Shown here in pieces: positions 22,135 to 28,009 of a stretch of 28,009 bases of DNA. Made by a program: the position numbers and the translations under genes. The stretch's first letter is position 1; each line of letters opens with the position of its first letter. Location of the stretch: positions 1 through 28,009 of the IMG/VR virus record IMGVR_UViG_3300025122_000110; one strand, 5' to 3'. Source of the DNA: a virus. The notes beneath the pieces were generated by a model. The model ran no database searches. It was not told the origin of the DNA and saw nothing but the letters and a program-made list of their open reading frames with translations.

Positions 22135-22446
22135 TTATTGAACAATATAATCAATTCCGGCTTTCGCTTCCGGCATAAATACTTCTGGGATTGGTAAATC
22201 GATATGCTCATCTACATATATTTTAATAAAGCCTCTGCATATTCGCTGGCTGTATCCCAAGGTTTTTACTTTCAGGATAGGTCCATTATATGTAGTCTCT
22301 TTATTTTTACTGCATTCGACTACAGGTTTTAAGCGGTGCCCTTTTCGTATTGCCCGATTTGCAATATTGCGCACTGAGAAACCGTATCGTGCAGATAAAG
22401 CATTAAGCTCGTCCATTAATTCTTGTGATATTCTAAGACTTTTCAT
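22135..22446 (-). CDS. Ribbon-helix-helix type DNA-binding protein
   Basis: 103 residues, taking the ATG at 22446 (MKSLRISQELMDELNALSAR), which overlaps the previous stop (ATGA) and has a ribosome site TAGGAAC. A longer frame from 22476 would run deep into the upstream gene. The first 40 residues fit a ribbon-helix-helix fold: beta strand KSLRIS, helix QELMDELNALSARYG, turn and helix SVRNIANRAIRKG. The C-terminal part (KTLGYSQRICRGFIKIYVDE) is beta-like. It is last in the accessory block before the portal and may regulate transcription there. Operator unknown. Confidence 0.6.
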   Translation of the reverse strand: MKSLRISQELMDELNALSARYGFSVRNIANRAIRKGHRLKPVVECSKNKETTYNGPILKVKTLGYSQRICRGFIKIYVDEHIDLPIPEVFMPEAKAGIDYIVQ

Positions 22447-22652
22447 TTCATAGTTCCTATTTTTGGCAATGGGCATTCTGGATGTATTTTTTCTATATCA
22501 TCAATAAATAAGTGATTTTCACCTTCAATCATACAAAATGAAGTTTTACCATGATGTATTATTCTTGGACAAACATAGCAGCATGATACAGGTATAAATC
22601 TGCTATCCTTTGTCATTGCATCAACATCTTCTTGCCAATCTACTTTATTCAT
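22443..22652 (-). CDS. Small Cys-rich protein, unknown
   Basis: 69 residues with Cys24, Cys25 and Cys28 (VSCCYVCPRIIHHGKTSFCM), Cys40 and a later Cys60 (HPECPLPK), plus two His, enough for a zinc or redox site. Overlaps both neighbours by four bases. No family recognised. Confidence 0.55.
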   Translation of the reverse strand: MNKVDWQEDVDAMTKDSRFIPVSCCYVCPRIIHHGKTSFCMIEGENHLFIDDIEKIHPECPLPKIGTMK

Positions 22653-22861
22653 GTTCTTTCCTTTATCGTTATTTTATTAAGATGCTCATTGATTAACTCA
22701 CTAGATAATTCACCCATTTCTATCATACATCCTACGCATATAAAAAGTTCTGCTATGCAGTAAACATCTTTTAGTAATTCGTTCTTTTGAGTCTGTCCAC
22801 ATGTATCACAGAAACCATCAGCACAGTGTAAGGCTTTAGAAATTCCTATTTGTTTTTTCAT
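22649..22861 (-). CDS. Small zinc-finger-like protein, unknown
   Basis: 70 residues with two pairs: HCADGFCDTCGQTQKNE (Cys13, Cys18, Cys21) and YCIAELFICVGCMIEMGE (Cys35, Cys42, Cys45). The C-x2-C...C-x2-C spacing suits a treble-clef or ribbon zinc site. Acidic helical C-terminus. Four-base overlaps on both sides. Function unknown. Confidence 0.6.
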   Translation of the reverse strand: MKKQIGISKALHCADGFCDTCGQTQKNELLKDVYCIAELFICVGCMIEMGELSSELINEHLNKITIKERT

Positions 22862-23091
22862 TTTACTTTGCCCTCGTATTTTTCTTTGGTTAATTCAATT
22901 TGAAAATCTAAGTCATATGCGCTTTTTACTTTATAATGCCACCATTGCCTGTGCTTACCATAATATCTAAATACCACCATATCTTCTTCGACAATGGCAA
23001 CGATATGAATCTTGTATATGTGCCGGACAATAAACAATCTAAATTTCTGACCTACCTTGAAGGGGTTGGGGTCATTCAGGCTAATGCTCAT
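22858..23091 (-). CDS. Small SH3-like or beta-barrel protein, unknown
   Basis: 77 residues, basic and aromatic. NPFKVGQKFRLFIVRHIYKI then HIVAIVEEDMVVFRYYGKHR and WHYKVKSAYDL alternate hydrophobic and polar residues like a small beta barrel (KOW/SH3-like 'f.vGqk..l......i..I..d.vv.r'). That assignment is weak. Overlaps both neighbours by four bases. Confidence 0.5.
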   Translation of the reverse strand: MSISLNDPNPFKVGQKFRLFIVRHIYKIHIVAIVEEDMVVFRYYGKHRQWWHYKVKSAYDLDFQIELTKEKYEGKVK

Positions 23092-23348
23092 TTTCTCTTG
23101 CCCCTTCTTGTCATCATATCGGTCATGTTATCAATCGTCCATTCTTCGGGTTCTAATTCTTCCAACGTGTAGTATGGCTCATCGCCCAAGTCGTTCGTGA
23201 CTTTAATATCGTGATATGCATGAGCTACCAGAAACGATGGGACGAGCTTATGAGAATCAAGCAGGTTGCCAACTCCATGCATAGACTCCTGTGCAGCATC
23301 GCAGCACTCTCCGCAATCCTTGCAAGTTATAGTGTAGTATGTACTCAT
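23088..23348 (-). CDS. Small Cys-rich acidic protein, unknown
   Basis: 86 residues. CKDCGECCDAAQ places four Cys at 9, 12, 15 and 16, with His at 24, 33, 43 and 46, so metal binding is likely. The second half is acidic (LGDEPYYTLEELEPEEWTID). It ends in a basic tail. Start has no overlap; stop overlaps the next gene. Unknown function. Confidence 0.55.
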   Translation of the reverse strand: MSTYYTITCKDCGECCDAAQESMHGVGNLLDSHKLVPSFLVAHAYHDIKVTNDLGDEPYYTLEELEPEEWTIDNMTDMMTRRGKRK

Positions 23349-23349
23349 T

Positions 23350-23727
23350 TTATTTAATCCTCATATTCTTTAGCACATTTAATAAGTTAGATTTAATCTT
23401 GTTCTTTGATTGCCCATTATCATTGTATTTTACCTGCACTTGCTGATTGCTAGGCAAGTGGCAGATAATCATAACATTCTGATCCTTTAAGGGAACTTCG
23501 ATAAAATCAAGATCCTCGTTCTTGAACTCGTTTTCTTTGGTTGTTGGTATAATCTCTTTCTCTAGGCAATTTATGCAAAGTGGTTTTATTTCATCATCTA
23601 TCTTGACCATATGATTCCAATATTCACTGCAATTAGTGCATTGAGATTTATACGGCAAGCAGTTATCTTTTCTCTCTTGATTTTTCAGCATTTTAGGTTC
23701 CCAATTAGGGATTATCCATCCAAACAT
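23350..23727 (-). CDS. Zinc-ribbon-like protein, shortened duplicate of the upstream gene
   Basis: 125 residues using the ATG at 23727 (MFGWIIPNWEPKM), six bases after the ribosome site GGAGAGG and past the stop of the upstream gene. A frame from 23766 would overlap it and has no such site. Cys pairs: QCTNCSEYW and LCINCLEKE, a classic C-x2-C...C-x2-C ribbon. The first residues repeat two parts of the neighbour at 23744-24268: its start (MFG) and its internal WIIPNW...EPK segment, as if a copy had lost about 115 internal residues. C-terminus basic (NKIKSNLLNVLKNMRIK). Function unknown. Confidence 0.6.
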   Translation of the reverse strand: MFGWIIPNWEPKMLKNQERKDNCLPYKSQCTNCSEYWNHMVKIDDEIKPLCINCLEKEIIPTTKENEFKNEDLDFIEVPLKDQNVMIICHLPSNQQVQVKYNDNGQSKNKIKSNLLNVLKNMRIK

Positions 23728-23963
23728 TACGTTACCTCTCCGTTTATCTGTAATTATTGCATTCATTTACTGGGCTATAGTTCTCAATTTCTTCATCAAA
23801 TACTTTGCAATGATAAGTGGGGAATGACATTCCAACTTCCACACGGGCTGGGATTTCCTCACAATTATTACAAAGCTTGCAATCGCTCTCAAGTGGTATT
23901 TCGAACGGTACAAATATTTCTAGTATTTTGGGTTCCTCTTTTATCCAATTAGGGATTATCCAT
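23701..23963 (-). repeat. 19-bp direct repeat marking a partial gene duplication
   Basis: CCAATTAGGGATTATCCAT occurs exactly at 23701-23719 and 23945-23963 (plus-strand reading), in the same orientation, and encodes IIPNW in both genes. The start regions are also alike on the minus strand: GAGAGGTAACGTAATGTTTG near 23727 and GAGAGGGTGGCGTAATGTTT near 24268. Confidence 0.8.
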
Positions 23964-24268
23964 TCAGGATATTTGAAACTTAATTTACCATCGCTGGTTT
24001 TTTGAAAAGTACACTTATTTTTTGGAAACCACGCCTCTTGATGATTATCAATATCAAAGACCAGCACACCCTTTTCGGTACTGTGCTTTTCTTCAGCATG
24101 ATCGATTACTTTAAACTTTTCACACGTTGCGTTGCCTCGCTGTTCAAGGAAATTTTCTACTTCTCTTCGTTCCTTTGGGCTATCGAACTCGAATCTATCC
24201 CATACTGGGTCATAGTTTTCTTCTGTGTATAACTGTTGCCCATTAATGCTATCGCCATGTCCAAACAT
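23744..24268 (-). CDS. Accessory protein with Cys pairs, unknown (parent copy of the duplicate)
   Basis: 174 residues, starting MFGHGDSINGQQLYTEENYD. A middle portion, FKVIDHAEEKHSTEKGVLVF then EAWFPKNKCTFQKTSDGK, looks like a small mixed alpha/beta domain. The late WIIPNWIKEEPK (about 117-128) is followed by CKLCNNCEE and two further Cys (YHCKVF, NECNNY), a possible zinc site. The WIIPNW region is shared with the next gene. Not recognised as a known family. The start overlaps the previous stop by one base (TAATG). Confidence 0.55.
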   Translation of the reverse strand: MFGHGDSINGQQLYTEENYDPVWDRFEFDSPKERREVENFLEQRGNATCEKFKVIDHAEEKHSTEKGVLVFDIDNHQEAWFPKNKCTFQKTSDGKLSFKYPEWIIPNWIKEEPKILEIFVPFEIPLESDCKLCNNCEEIPARVEVGMSFPTYHCKVFDEEIENYSPVNECNNYR

Positions 24269-24552
24269 TACGCCACCCTCTCTTGTAGTTCTTTTAGGAT
24301 TTCATCATAGCATTCCAGCCAGATTTTATTAATACGTTCCTTGTCATCATCGATTTCAATAACTACGCCTTCCTCATTAATTAGATGCATGGTGACAAGC
24401 TCTAATTCTTCCTCACCTTCAGCAGGATGCCAGTTGTCGGGGTGTCCTGAAAGCTTTGCAGGTATTTCGTAGCCTGAGTAGTTCACTGTGATAACAGCAA
24501 AATATTCGTCGTTGTCAATCTCAAACTCTTGTTCAAAGTTCCATGTACTCAT
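24268..24552 (-). CDS. Small acidic protein of a common phage/plasmid type
   Basis: 94 residues, acidic. ITVNYSGYEIPAKLSGHPDN then WHPAEGEEELELVTMHLINE resembles a recurring short-protein pattern ('v..y.pg.pAr..gppe...PaeggevEi..v') in phages and plasmids, function unknown to me. The C-terminal helix is ERINKIWLECYDEILKELQE. Four-base overlap with the gene before it. Confidence 0.6.
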   Translation of the reverse strand: MSTWNFEQEFEIDNDEYFAVITVNYSGYEIPAKLSGHPDNWHPAEGEEELELVTMHLINEEGVVIEIDDDKERINKIWLECYDEILKELQERVA

Positions 24553-24842
24553 TTTGCTTCCTCCAATTCTTTAGCGCAGATTAAAAGCCCTCTTTCCTTA
24601 AAGCTCTCAAAGGTAAGCGTGAAGGTGTGACCTTCTGATTCGTAATAACGAAAAACGTAAGAATAAAAGTATTTACATGAAGAATAATAATTTACATATT
24701 TATCTAATGGTGTTGAATCGCCATCGTCATTTATTTCCTTGTCAATCTCTTCAAGAAATGCTTTACGATCTGCATAATCCTTGTCGAGCTGTTCAGGGTT
24801 GTTCTCGTACTTAGACGAGCCCATTAATGATTGCTTTTTCAT
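24549..24842 (-). CDS. Small charged protein, unknown
   Basis: 97 residues, highly charged, opening MKKQSLMGSSKYENNPEQLD. It has a Tyr/Phe-rich centre (YVNYYSSCKYFYSYVFRYYE) and a C-terminal helix. Overlaps neighbours on both sides by four bases. Not recognised. Confidence 0.55.
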   Translation of the reverse strand: MKKQSLMGSSKYENNPEQLDKDYADRKAFLEEIDKEINDDGDSTPLDKYVNYYSSCKYFYSYVFRYYESEGHTFTLTFESFKERGLLICAKELEEAK

Positions 24843-25117
24843 ATTATTGCCTCAAAATTAGTAAATTCTCTTACGGTATTAAAATCGTAATTAGAATCAA
24901 TTCTTTTCATTTTATTTCCTTCACTTGCAGCCGGAATAAAACCATTCACAAATAAATGAATGCTTGTATTACTAACTTCGTACTTCGTGATATATCCATA
25001 TTTATCATTCAAAAATTCTTTTGCATCTCGCAATGTATCAAAACTTTTAGTTTCTGTAGTACGCCCTAAATCTTCTTGTGTAGTCCAGTTGGCGAACCAA
25101 ATATTAATAGATTTCAT
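24839..25117 (-). CDS. Small mixed alpha/beta protein, unknown
   Basis: 92 residues with ribosome site GGAGAAA. SINIWFANWTTQEDLGRTTE then KSFDTLRDAKEFLNDKYGYI alternates strand and helix, like many short phage accessory proteins. It ends FNTVREFTNFEAII. Start overlaps the previous gene's stop by one base (TAATG). Function not recognised. Confidence 0.55.
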   Translation of the reverse strand: MKSINIWFANWTTQEDLGRTTETKSFDTLRDAKEFLNDKYGYITKYEVSNTSIHLFVNGFIPAASEGNKMKRIDSNYDFNTVREFTNFEAII

Positions 25118-25284
25118 TATGCGTTTCTCCGTTTTATAGATTTAAATCTTCTTTCTTGAGCCATAGACATAAATGGTGTTTTGGACATTTTTTGTTTATG
25201 CTCTTCGCATGTTGCAAGTTCGTGCCGTTCAAAATCCTCGGGGTCCATTGACATTTTGCAATCAAAACAAATCATTTTTTTCAT
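25117..25284 (-). CDS. Very small zinc-finger-like protein
   Basis: 55 residues: MKKMICFDCKMSMDPEDFER then HELATCEEHKQKM. The C-x2-C (Cys6, Cys9) with H21, C25 and H28 fits a single zinc finger. The C-terminus is basic (RRFKSIKRRNA), possibly for nucleic-acid binding. Both ends overlap neighbours by one base (TAATG), strong support for a genuine gene of this size. Confidence 0.6.
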   Translation of the reverse strand: MKKMICFDCKMSMDPEDFERHELATCEEHKQKMSKTPFMSMAQERRFKSIKRRNA

Positions 25285-25499
25285 TATGCTTCATTCTCCA
25301 TTGATTGTTGCGCCTCATCTATAAGGCTTGAAAGAGTTGTATCGTGCTGATTGCTGCTTGATCCTAGCTCAAACGCTCCAAATGCTTCGCCCCTATTGTG
25401 AAGATCTGAAAATTCATCTGCAAATATCTGGCTTGCTTCTGATGCAAGTTCTTCAAGCTCAAGTTGTATTTCTCTTAGTCTTTCGAGTGCTTCATTCAT
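25284..25499 (-). CDS. Small acidic helical protein, unknown
   Basis: 71 residues, Glu/Ala-rich helix at the start (ALERLREIQLELEELASEAS), then SDLHNRGEAFGAFELGSSSN, ending in an acidic helix. Might be a coiled-coil partner protein. One-base overlap (TAATG) with both neighbours. Not recognised. Confidence 0.55.
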   Translation of the reverse strand: MNEALERLREIQLELEELASEASQIFADEFSDLHNRGEAFGAFELGSSSNQHDTTLSSLIDEAQQSMENEA

Positions 25500-25627
25500 T
25501 ATGCTTCTCCCTGTATTAAAAGTAAAAATTTGATTTCGATCATACGTTTTTTGTCTGAATTAAATGGAAAGTCGAGTTTTTCTAGCTTGCTTAATTCTTC
25601 TTTGAGTACTGCGATTTGATTTTTCAT
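25499..25627 (-). CDS. Very small helical protein, unknown
   Basis: 42 residues, MKNQIAVLKEELSKLEKLDF then PFNSDKKRMIEIKFLLLIQG. The first 20 residues have leucine-type heptad spacing, suggesting a short coiled coil. Ribosome site AGGAAAC. The stop overlaps the next start (TAATG). Start codon context MKN matches the gene before it. Confidence 0.5.
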   Translation of the reverse strand: MKNQIAVLKEELSKLEKLDFPFNSDKKRMIEIKFLLLIQGEA

Positions 25628-25635
25628 TGTGTTTC

Positions 25636-25824
25636 CTATCCTTCCTTGGTTGGGACAGATGAAAATTTAGTCCAAGCTTCTGCTTCGCCTTTAGTTGTGA
25701 AGTGCTCTATCTCATCCCAGTATTTATTTTCATTTCGAACAAGCACGACCATGTAAGTTGTTTCGCCGTTGCCAGCCGTTCCTGTATGGTGCTCATAGTG
25801 GTGTGTTTCGCTTTGATTTTTCAT
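25636..25824 (-). CDS. Small accessory protein, first gene of the accessory operon
   Basis: 62 residues from the ATG at 25824 (MKNQSETHHYEHHTGTAGNG), with the ribosome site AAAGGAAAT. An apparent extension to a TTG at 25860 lies over the promoter -10 and is rejected. Beta-type core YMVVLVRNENKYWDEIEHFT followed by a helix, GEAEAWTKFSS; the pattern 'y.VvLv.n...y.dei.hF.t..eA..w' suggests a small single-domain fold found in short phage proteins. His-rich N-terminus. Function unknown. Confidence 0.6.
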   Translation of the reverse strand: MKNQSETHHYEHHTGTAGNGETTYMVVLVRNENKYWDEIEHFTTKGEAEAWTKFSSVPTKEG

Positions 25825-25848
25825 TGTATTTCCTTTTGTTATAATACT

Positions 25849-25876
25849 AATATAGTTCAAATGTAAGACTTGTAAA
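25849..25876 (-). promoter_or_regulatory. Promoter of the minus-strand accessory operon
   Basis: Minus-strand TTTACA (25876-25871), 16-bp spacer, TATATT (25854-25849), 25 bp before the ATG at 25824. The spacer AGTCTTACATTTGAAC and the following leader AACAAAAGGA match the plus-strand promoter at 17334-17361 closely, so both are probably read by the same polymerase under similar control. Confidence 0.6.
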
Positions 25877-25912
25877 GCTCTTTATTAAACTTTTTTTAAG
25901 TTTTTTTTAAAA

Positions 25913-27301
25913 CTATCTATAACGCTGGGAAGGGGGACGACCAACACGACCGCCAGTGGATTCTTCTTCAAGATCGAATCGGACAGGAAATTTATAGTCC
26001 CAATAATAGCCGATAGCATCTGATATGTGAGTCAGGGTAGTATCGCCACCAGCTTTAGGATTTATTTTGCGTAAAGTACCTTCAAGATACTGCACCAATT
26101 TTAAGTCACGTTTAAGGCGTGGATTATTCTTTGGATCTAATATCACCCCGACTTCTTTATTCGCATTCAGGATACGGCTATTCGTGGCATTTACCCTATC
26201 ACTAACCGCAGTATTGCCACGCTTAATATACATATTGATTTTTTCAGTGCCGTAATATCTATTTAGAGCATTTGAAATTATCTTCCAATCACTTCCGGTA
26301 GTCGCAGATGTTTTATCGCTGCCCCCTGAAGCATCACCATATACATGAATATCTCCATCGTGATCGCCCCATTGATTAATTACCTCACCGACAATTATCT
26401 CAGTATTGGAATTTACAGGCACCCATATTTCGCCCAAAATAACATCTACAGTGCTTTGAAATCTTACCTCATCGTAGTCATCATCATACAAAATTTTCTC
26501 TTGTAAAATGACCGCCACGCCGGGCGATACATTGAAATCAAAGCAAAAAATTAGGGGTTCATTTGGGCTATAATACTCATCTTTTTTAATCTCAAAATCG
26601 TGCGTATCTTCTTGATAGGAATAATAAACTCGGCCTTGAACATCTGTCTGAACCCCACGAATTTCTATGTCGTAGGTGATTTGATCCATTGATGAGCGCA
26701 TAATTTCTAATTCTGATTCGGGTAAAATATCTTCAGCAGACCATTTGAAGTGGTGCCATACATCTGGATTTTCTCGGGCAAGTCTTTGGAGCAATTCGTA
26801 TTCGATTGATGGTCGAGGCACACCCATAAAAATACCCCAGCCTTCAGTATCTGCTAATGCAGGTAAAACGTTTTGCGTGTATATGCCGCTTTTACAATCC
26901 GCCCATTCGTCTGCCAGTACACCGAAGCACTTAGATCCTTCTATGCGCTTTGGTTCGTCTAGCCCTACTAAAACGATAGTACAGCCGAATATTAAATGTA
27001 TTTCTAATGCACCCTCAAGCTCTTTCTTTTTCCATGACTTTGGAATTGCTGCTTTTAGCCTTGACCACCATATGCGCTTAACCTGTGTGAAGGTTGGTGC
27101 AGTGATATAATAAAAGCCATCCTTTAAGTGCAGGCCATGCCGTTGGTAATCTTGATGAATCAGATCCTTGAAGCACTTGGCAGGTATATCGGTTTTGCCA
27201 CTTCTACGCCCAGCCTGAATAAGAAAGAATCGCTTGCGCCTATTCTTGATTGCCTTAATCAGCCTATCTTGCTCAGGGTGGTAGCGTAGTTTATCGGGCA
27301 T
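25913..27301 (-). CDS. terL: Large terminase subunit (TerL)
   Basis: A 462-residue packaging motor. ATPase: Walker A AGRRSGKT at 30-37, Walker B hydrophobic run GVLADEW near 125-131 with the catalytic Glu. Nuclease (RNase H fold): first acidic motif FCFDFNVSPG (about 250-259), second VYGDASG (about 320-326), third HISDAIGYYWDY (about 425-436). All expected motifs are present in order. It cuts and translocates DNA into the procapsid through the portal. The start overlaps the folE-fusion stop by one base (TAATG). No small terminase is recognisable nearby. The portal is separated from it by the accessory block, which is unusual. Confidence 0.95.
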   Translation of the reverse strand: MPDKLRYHPEQDRLIKAIKNRRKRFFLIQAGRRSGKTDIPAKCFKDLIHQDYQRHGLHLKDGFYYITAPTFTQVKRIWWSRLKAAIPKSWKKKELEGALEIHLIFGCTIVLVGLDEPKRIEGSKCFGVLADEWADCKSGIYTQNVLPALADTEGWGIFMGVPRPSIEYELLQRLARENPDVWHHFKWSAEDILPESELEIMRSSMDQITYDIEIRGVQTDVQGRVYYSYQEDTHDFEIKKDEYYSPNEPLIFCFDFNVSPGVAVILQEKILYDDDYDEVRFQSTVDVILGEIWVPVNSNTEIIVGEVINQWGDHDGDIHVYGDASGGSDKTSATTGSDWKIISNALNRYYGTEKINMYIKRGNTAVSDRVNATNSRILNANKEVGVILDPKNNPRLKRDLKLVQYLEGTLRKINPKAGGDTTLTHISDAIGYYWDYKFPVRFDLEEESTGGRVGRPPSQRYR

Positions 27302-28009
27302 TATAACTTAATTAGATTTAAGAACTCAGATCTTACTTCATGTTCCTTGAATACATCTAAAAGCGCAGAAGTAACCATTGTTGAATTTTGTTTGTTTATT
27401 CCCCTTGAGCACATGCAAAAATGCTTTGCCTCAACAACCACTCCGCAACCCAAAATATCTGGAATATGTTCTTTTATGGCTGTTGCTATTTCCCAAGTCA
27501 TCTGTTCTTGAATCTGCAATCGTCTTGCGTAGGCATCAACAGTTCTTGCCAGCTTAGACAAACCGACAACCTTTCCATTCGGTATATAGCCAATATGAGC
27601 AGTGCCCACTATTGGAAGCATATGATGTTCGCACATTGAATAAAATTCAATATTATTACAGATCACCATTTCAGAGCAGTTAGAATTAAAACACTTTGAA
27701 AGAATTGCTTTTACGTCCATGCCATAACCAGCGTATAATTCTTTCCACGACTTAACCACTCTGGCAGGGGTTTCGATAACGCCCTCCCTTGTTGGGTCAT
27801 CACCAATCGCTTCGATGTATCTGGTAACAATATCCTCTGCGTCTTTTTCGGCTTCATCTTCCCAAGGAAATTGTAGCCATTCTTTTATTTTCTTTTCGGT
27901 TTTATCATATGGCGAATAAAATTCTTTATTCCATCCAACCATATATTTCAGTCGGGTTCTTCCTGAGTCAATTATATCATCAACAAATATATCGGCTTCT
28001 TCTGGTGTC
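27301..28009 (-). CDS. folE: Phosphoribosyltransferase-GTP cyclohydrolase I fusion (5' end outside window)
   Basis: The frame is open to the window edge; the ATG at 27942 is internal. Upstream of it the frame reads [20 protein letters not shown], where [12 protein letters not shown] is the PRPP-binding signature of phosphoribosyltransferases. It continues to [19 protein letters not shown], like the end of purine phosphoribosyltransferases. GTP cyclohydrolase I follows: [19 protein letters not shown], zinc ligands in MCEHHMLP (Cys and second His), [20 protein letters not shown], and HFCMCSRGI with the third ligand Cys. FolE turns GTP into dihydroneopterin triphosphate for preQ0 or folate. The fused domain might supply GMP from salvaged guanine or handle a deazaguanine base; both are inference. 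Confidence 0.9.
   Translation of the reverse strand, partial: TPEEADIFVDDIIDSGRTRLKYMVGWNKEFYSPYDKTEKKIKEWLQFPWEDEAEKDAEDIVTRYIEAIGDDPTREGVIETPARVVKSWKELYAGYGMDVKAILSKCFNSNCSEMVICNNIEFYSMCEHHMLPIVGTAHIGYIPNGKVVGLSKLARTVDAYARRLQIQEQMTWEIATAIKEHIPDILGCGVVVEAKHFCMCSRGINKQNSTMVTSALLDVFKEHEVRSEFLNLIKL

Noticed and set aside
23350-23766. Longer start of the duplicated Cys gene
   Set aside because: It would overlap the upstream gene by 23 bases, while ATG 23727 directly follows GGAGAGG and mirrors the start of its paralogue.
25636-25860. Extended start (TTG at 25860) of the first accessory gene
   Set aside because: The extension covers the -10 region of the promoter shared with 17334-17361, and the ATG at 25824 has a good ribosome site.
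25861-25912. Intrinsic terminator after terL
   Set aside because: The only stem (AAACTT/AAGTTT) is AU-only and on the minus strand is not followed by a T run; it looks like AT-rich spacer.
27301-27942. FolE as a free-standing 213-residue protein starting at the ATG at 27942
   Set aside because: The frame is open upstream to the window edge and encodes a PRPP-binding motif. The residues after the ATG ([22 protein letters not shown]) belong to the phosphoribosyltransferase end, not to FolE.
1-28009. CRISPR array, insertion sequence, integrase or attachment site
   Set aside because: No regularly spaced repeats, transposase or integrase motifs, or flanking terminal repeats were seen on either strand.

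Overview
This window is part of a tailed bacteriophage genome (or a prophage of one). It carries a nearly complete virion-morphogenesis module, almost all read on the minus strand, so the functional order runs from high to low coordinates. A tape measure preceded by a frameshifted tail-assembly chaperone, one small tail-tube candidate and no recognisable sheath or contractile baseplate point to a siphovirus. The head genes mix Mu-like proteins (gpF-like, gpI-like, DUF1320-like, gpG-like) with a lambda gpE-like capsid protein. The DNA is AT-rich with bacterial Shine-Dalgarno sites. The host cannot be named from the sequence; the Mu/lambda-type head and neck genes suggest a Gram-negative host. 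No integrase, lysis or replication gene is present.

Layout, in minus-strand order. (1) 28009-25913: a GTP cyclohydrolase I (FolE) fused in frame to the C-terminal end of a phosphoribosyltransferase and cut by the window edge, then the large terminase. (2) 25876-22135: a promoter and fourteen tightly overlapping small genes, many Cys-rich, none with a certain function. (3) 22060-19289: portal, two small genes and a Mu gpF-like head protein. (4) 17334-19292: an island on the PLUS strand with its own promoter: a conserved phage protein, one tRNA-Arg, three abnormal tRNA or tRNA-like elements, a short HTH protein and three more small genes ending tail-to-tail against gpF. (5) 17234-13875: protease/scaffold, putative decoration protein, a small Lys-rich protein and the major capsid protein, closed by an intrinsic terminator. 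(6) 13732-10531: an adhesion cassette (fibre-associated protein, beta-helix-type fibre, glycine-rich tip adhesin, possible accessory protein) in an unusual place between the capsid and neck genes. (7) 10451-7595: neck and tail-tube genes. (8) 7562-4711: tail-assembly chaperones with a -1 slippery site, then the tape measure. (9) 4711-1: tail-tip proteins, including two paralogues, and the start of a further fibre gene.

How they work together: TerL packages DNA through the portal into a capsid built from the gpE-like protein and matured by the gpI-like protease/scaffold. The DUF1320-like and gpG-like proteins join head to tail. The chaperones and tape measure set tail length, and two fibre sets provide host binding. 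FolE makes dihydroneopterin triphosphate, the entry point of 7-deazaguanine (preQ0) and pterin synthesis, so guanine-modified phage DNA is possible, although no other gene of that pathway is in view.

The most novel-looking signals are the phosphoribosyltransferase-FolE fusion and the plus-strand cluster of tRNA-like RNAs whose acceptor, D and T arms are kept while the anticodon arm is altered or replaced.
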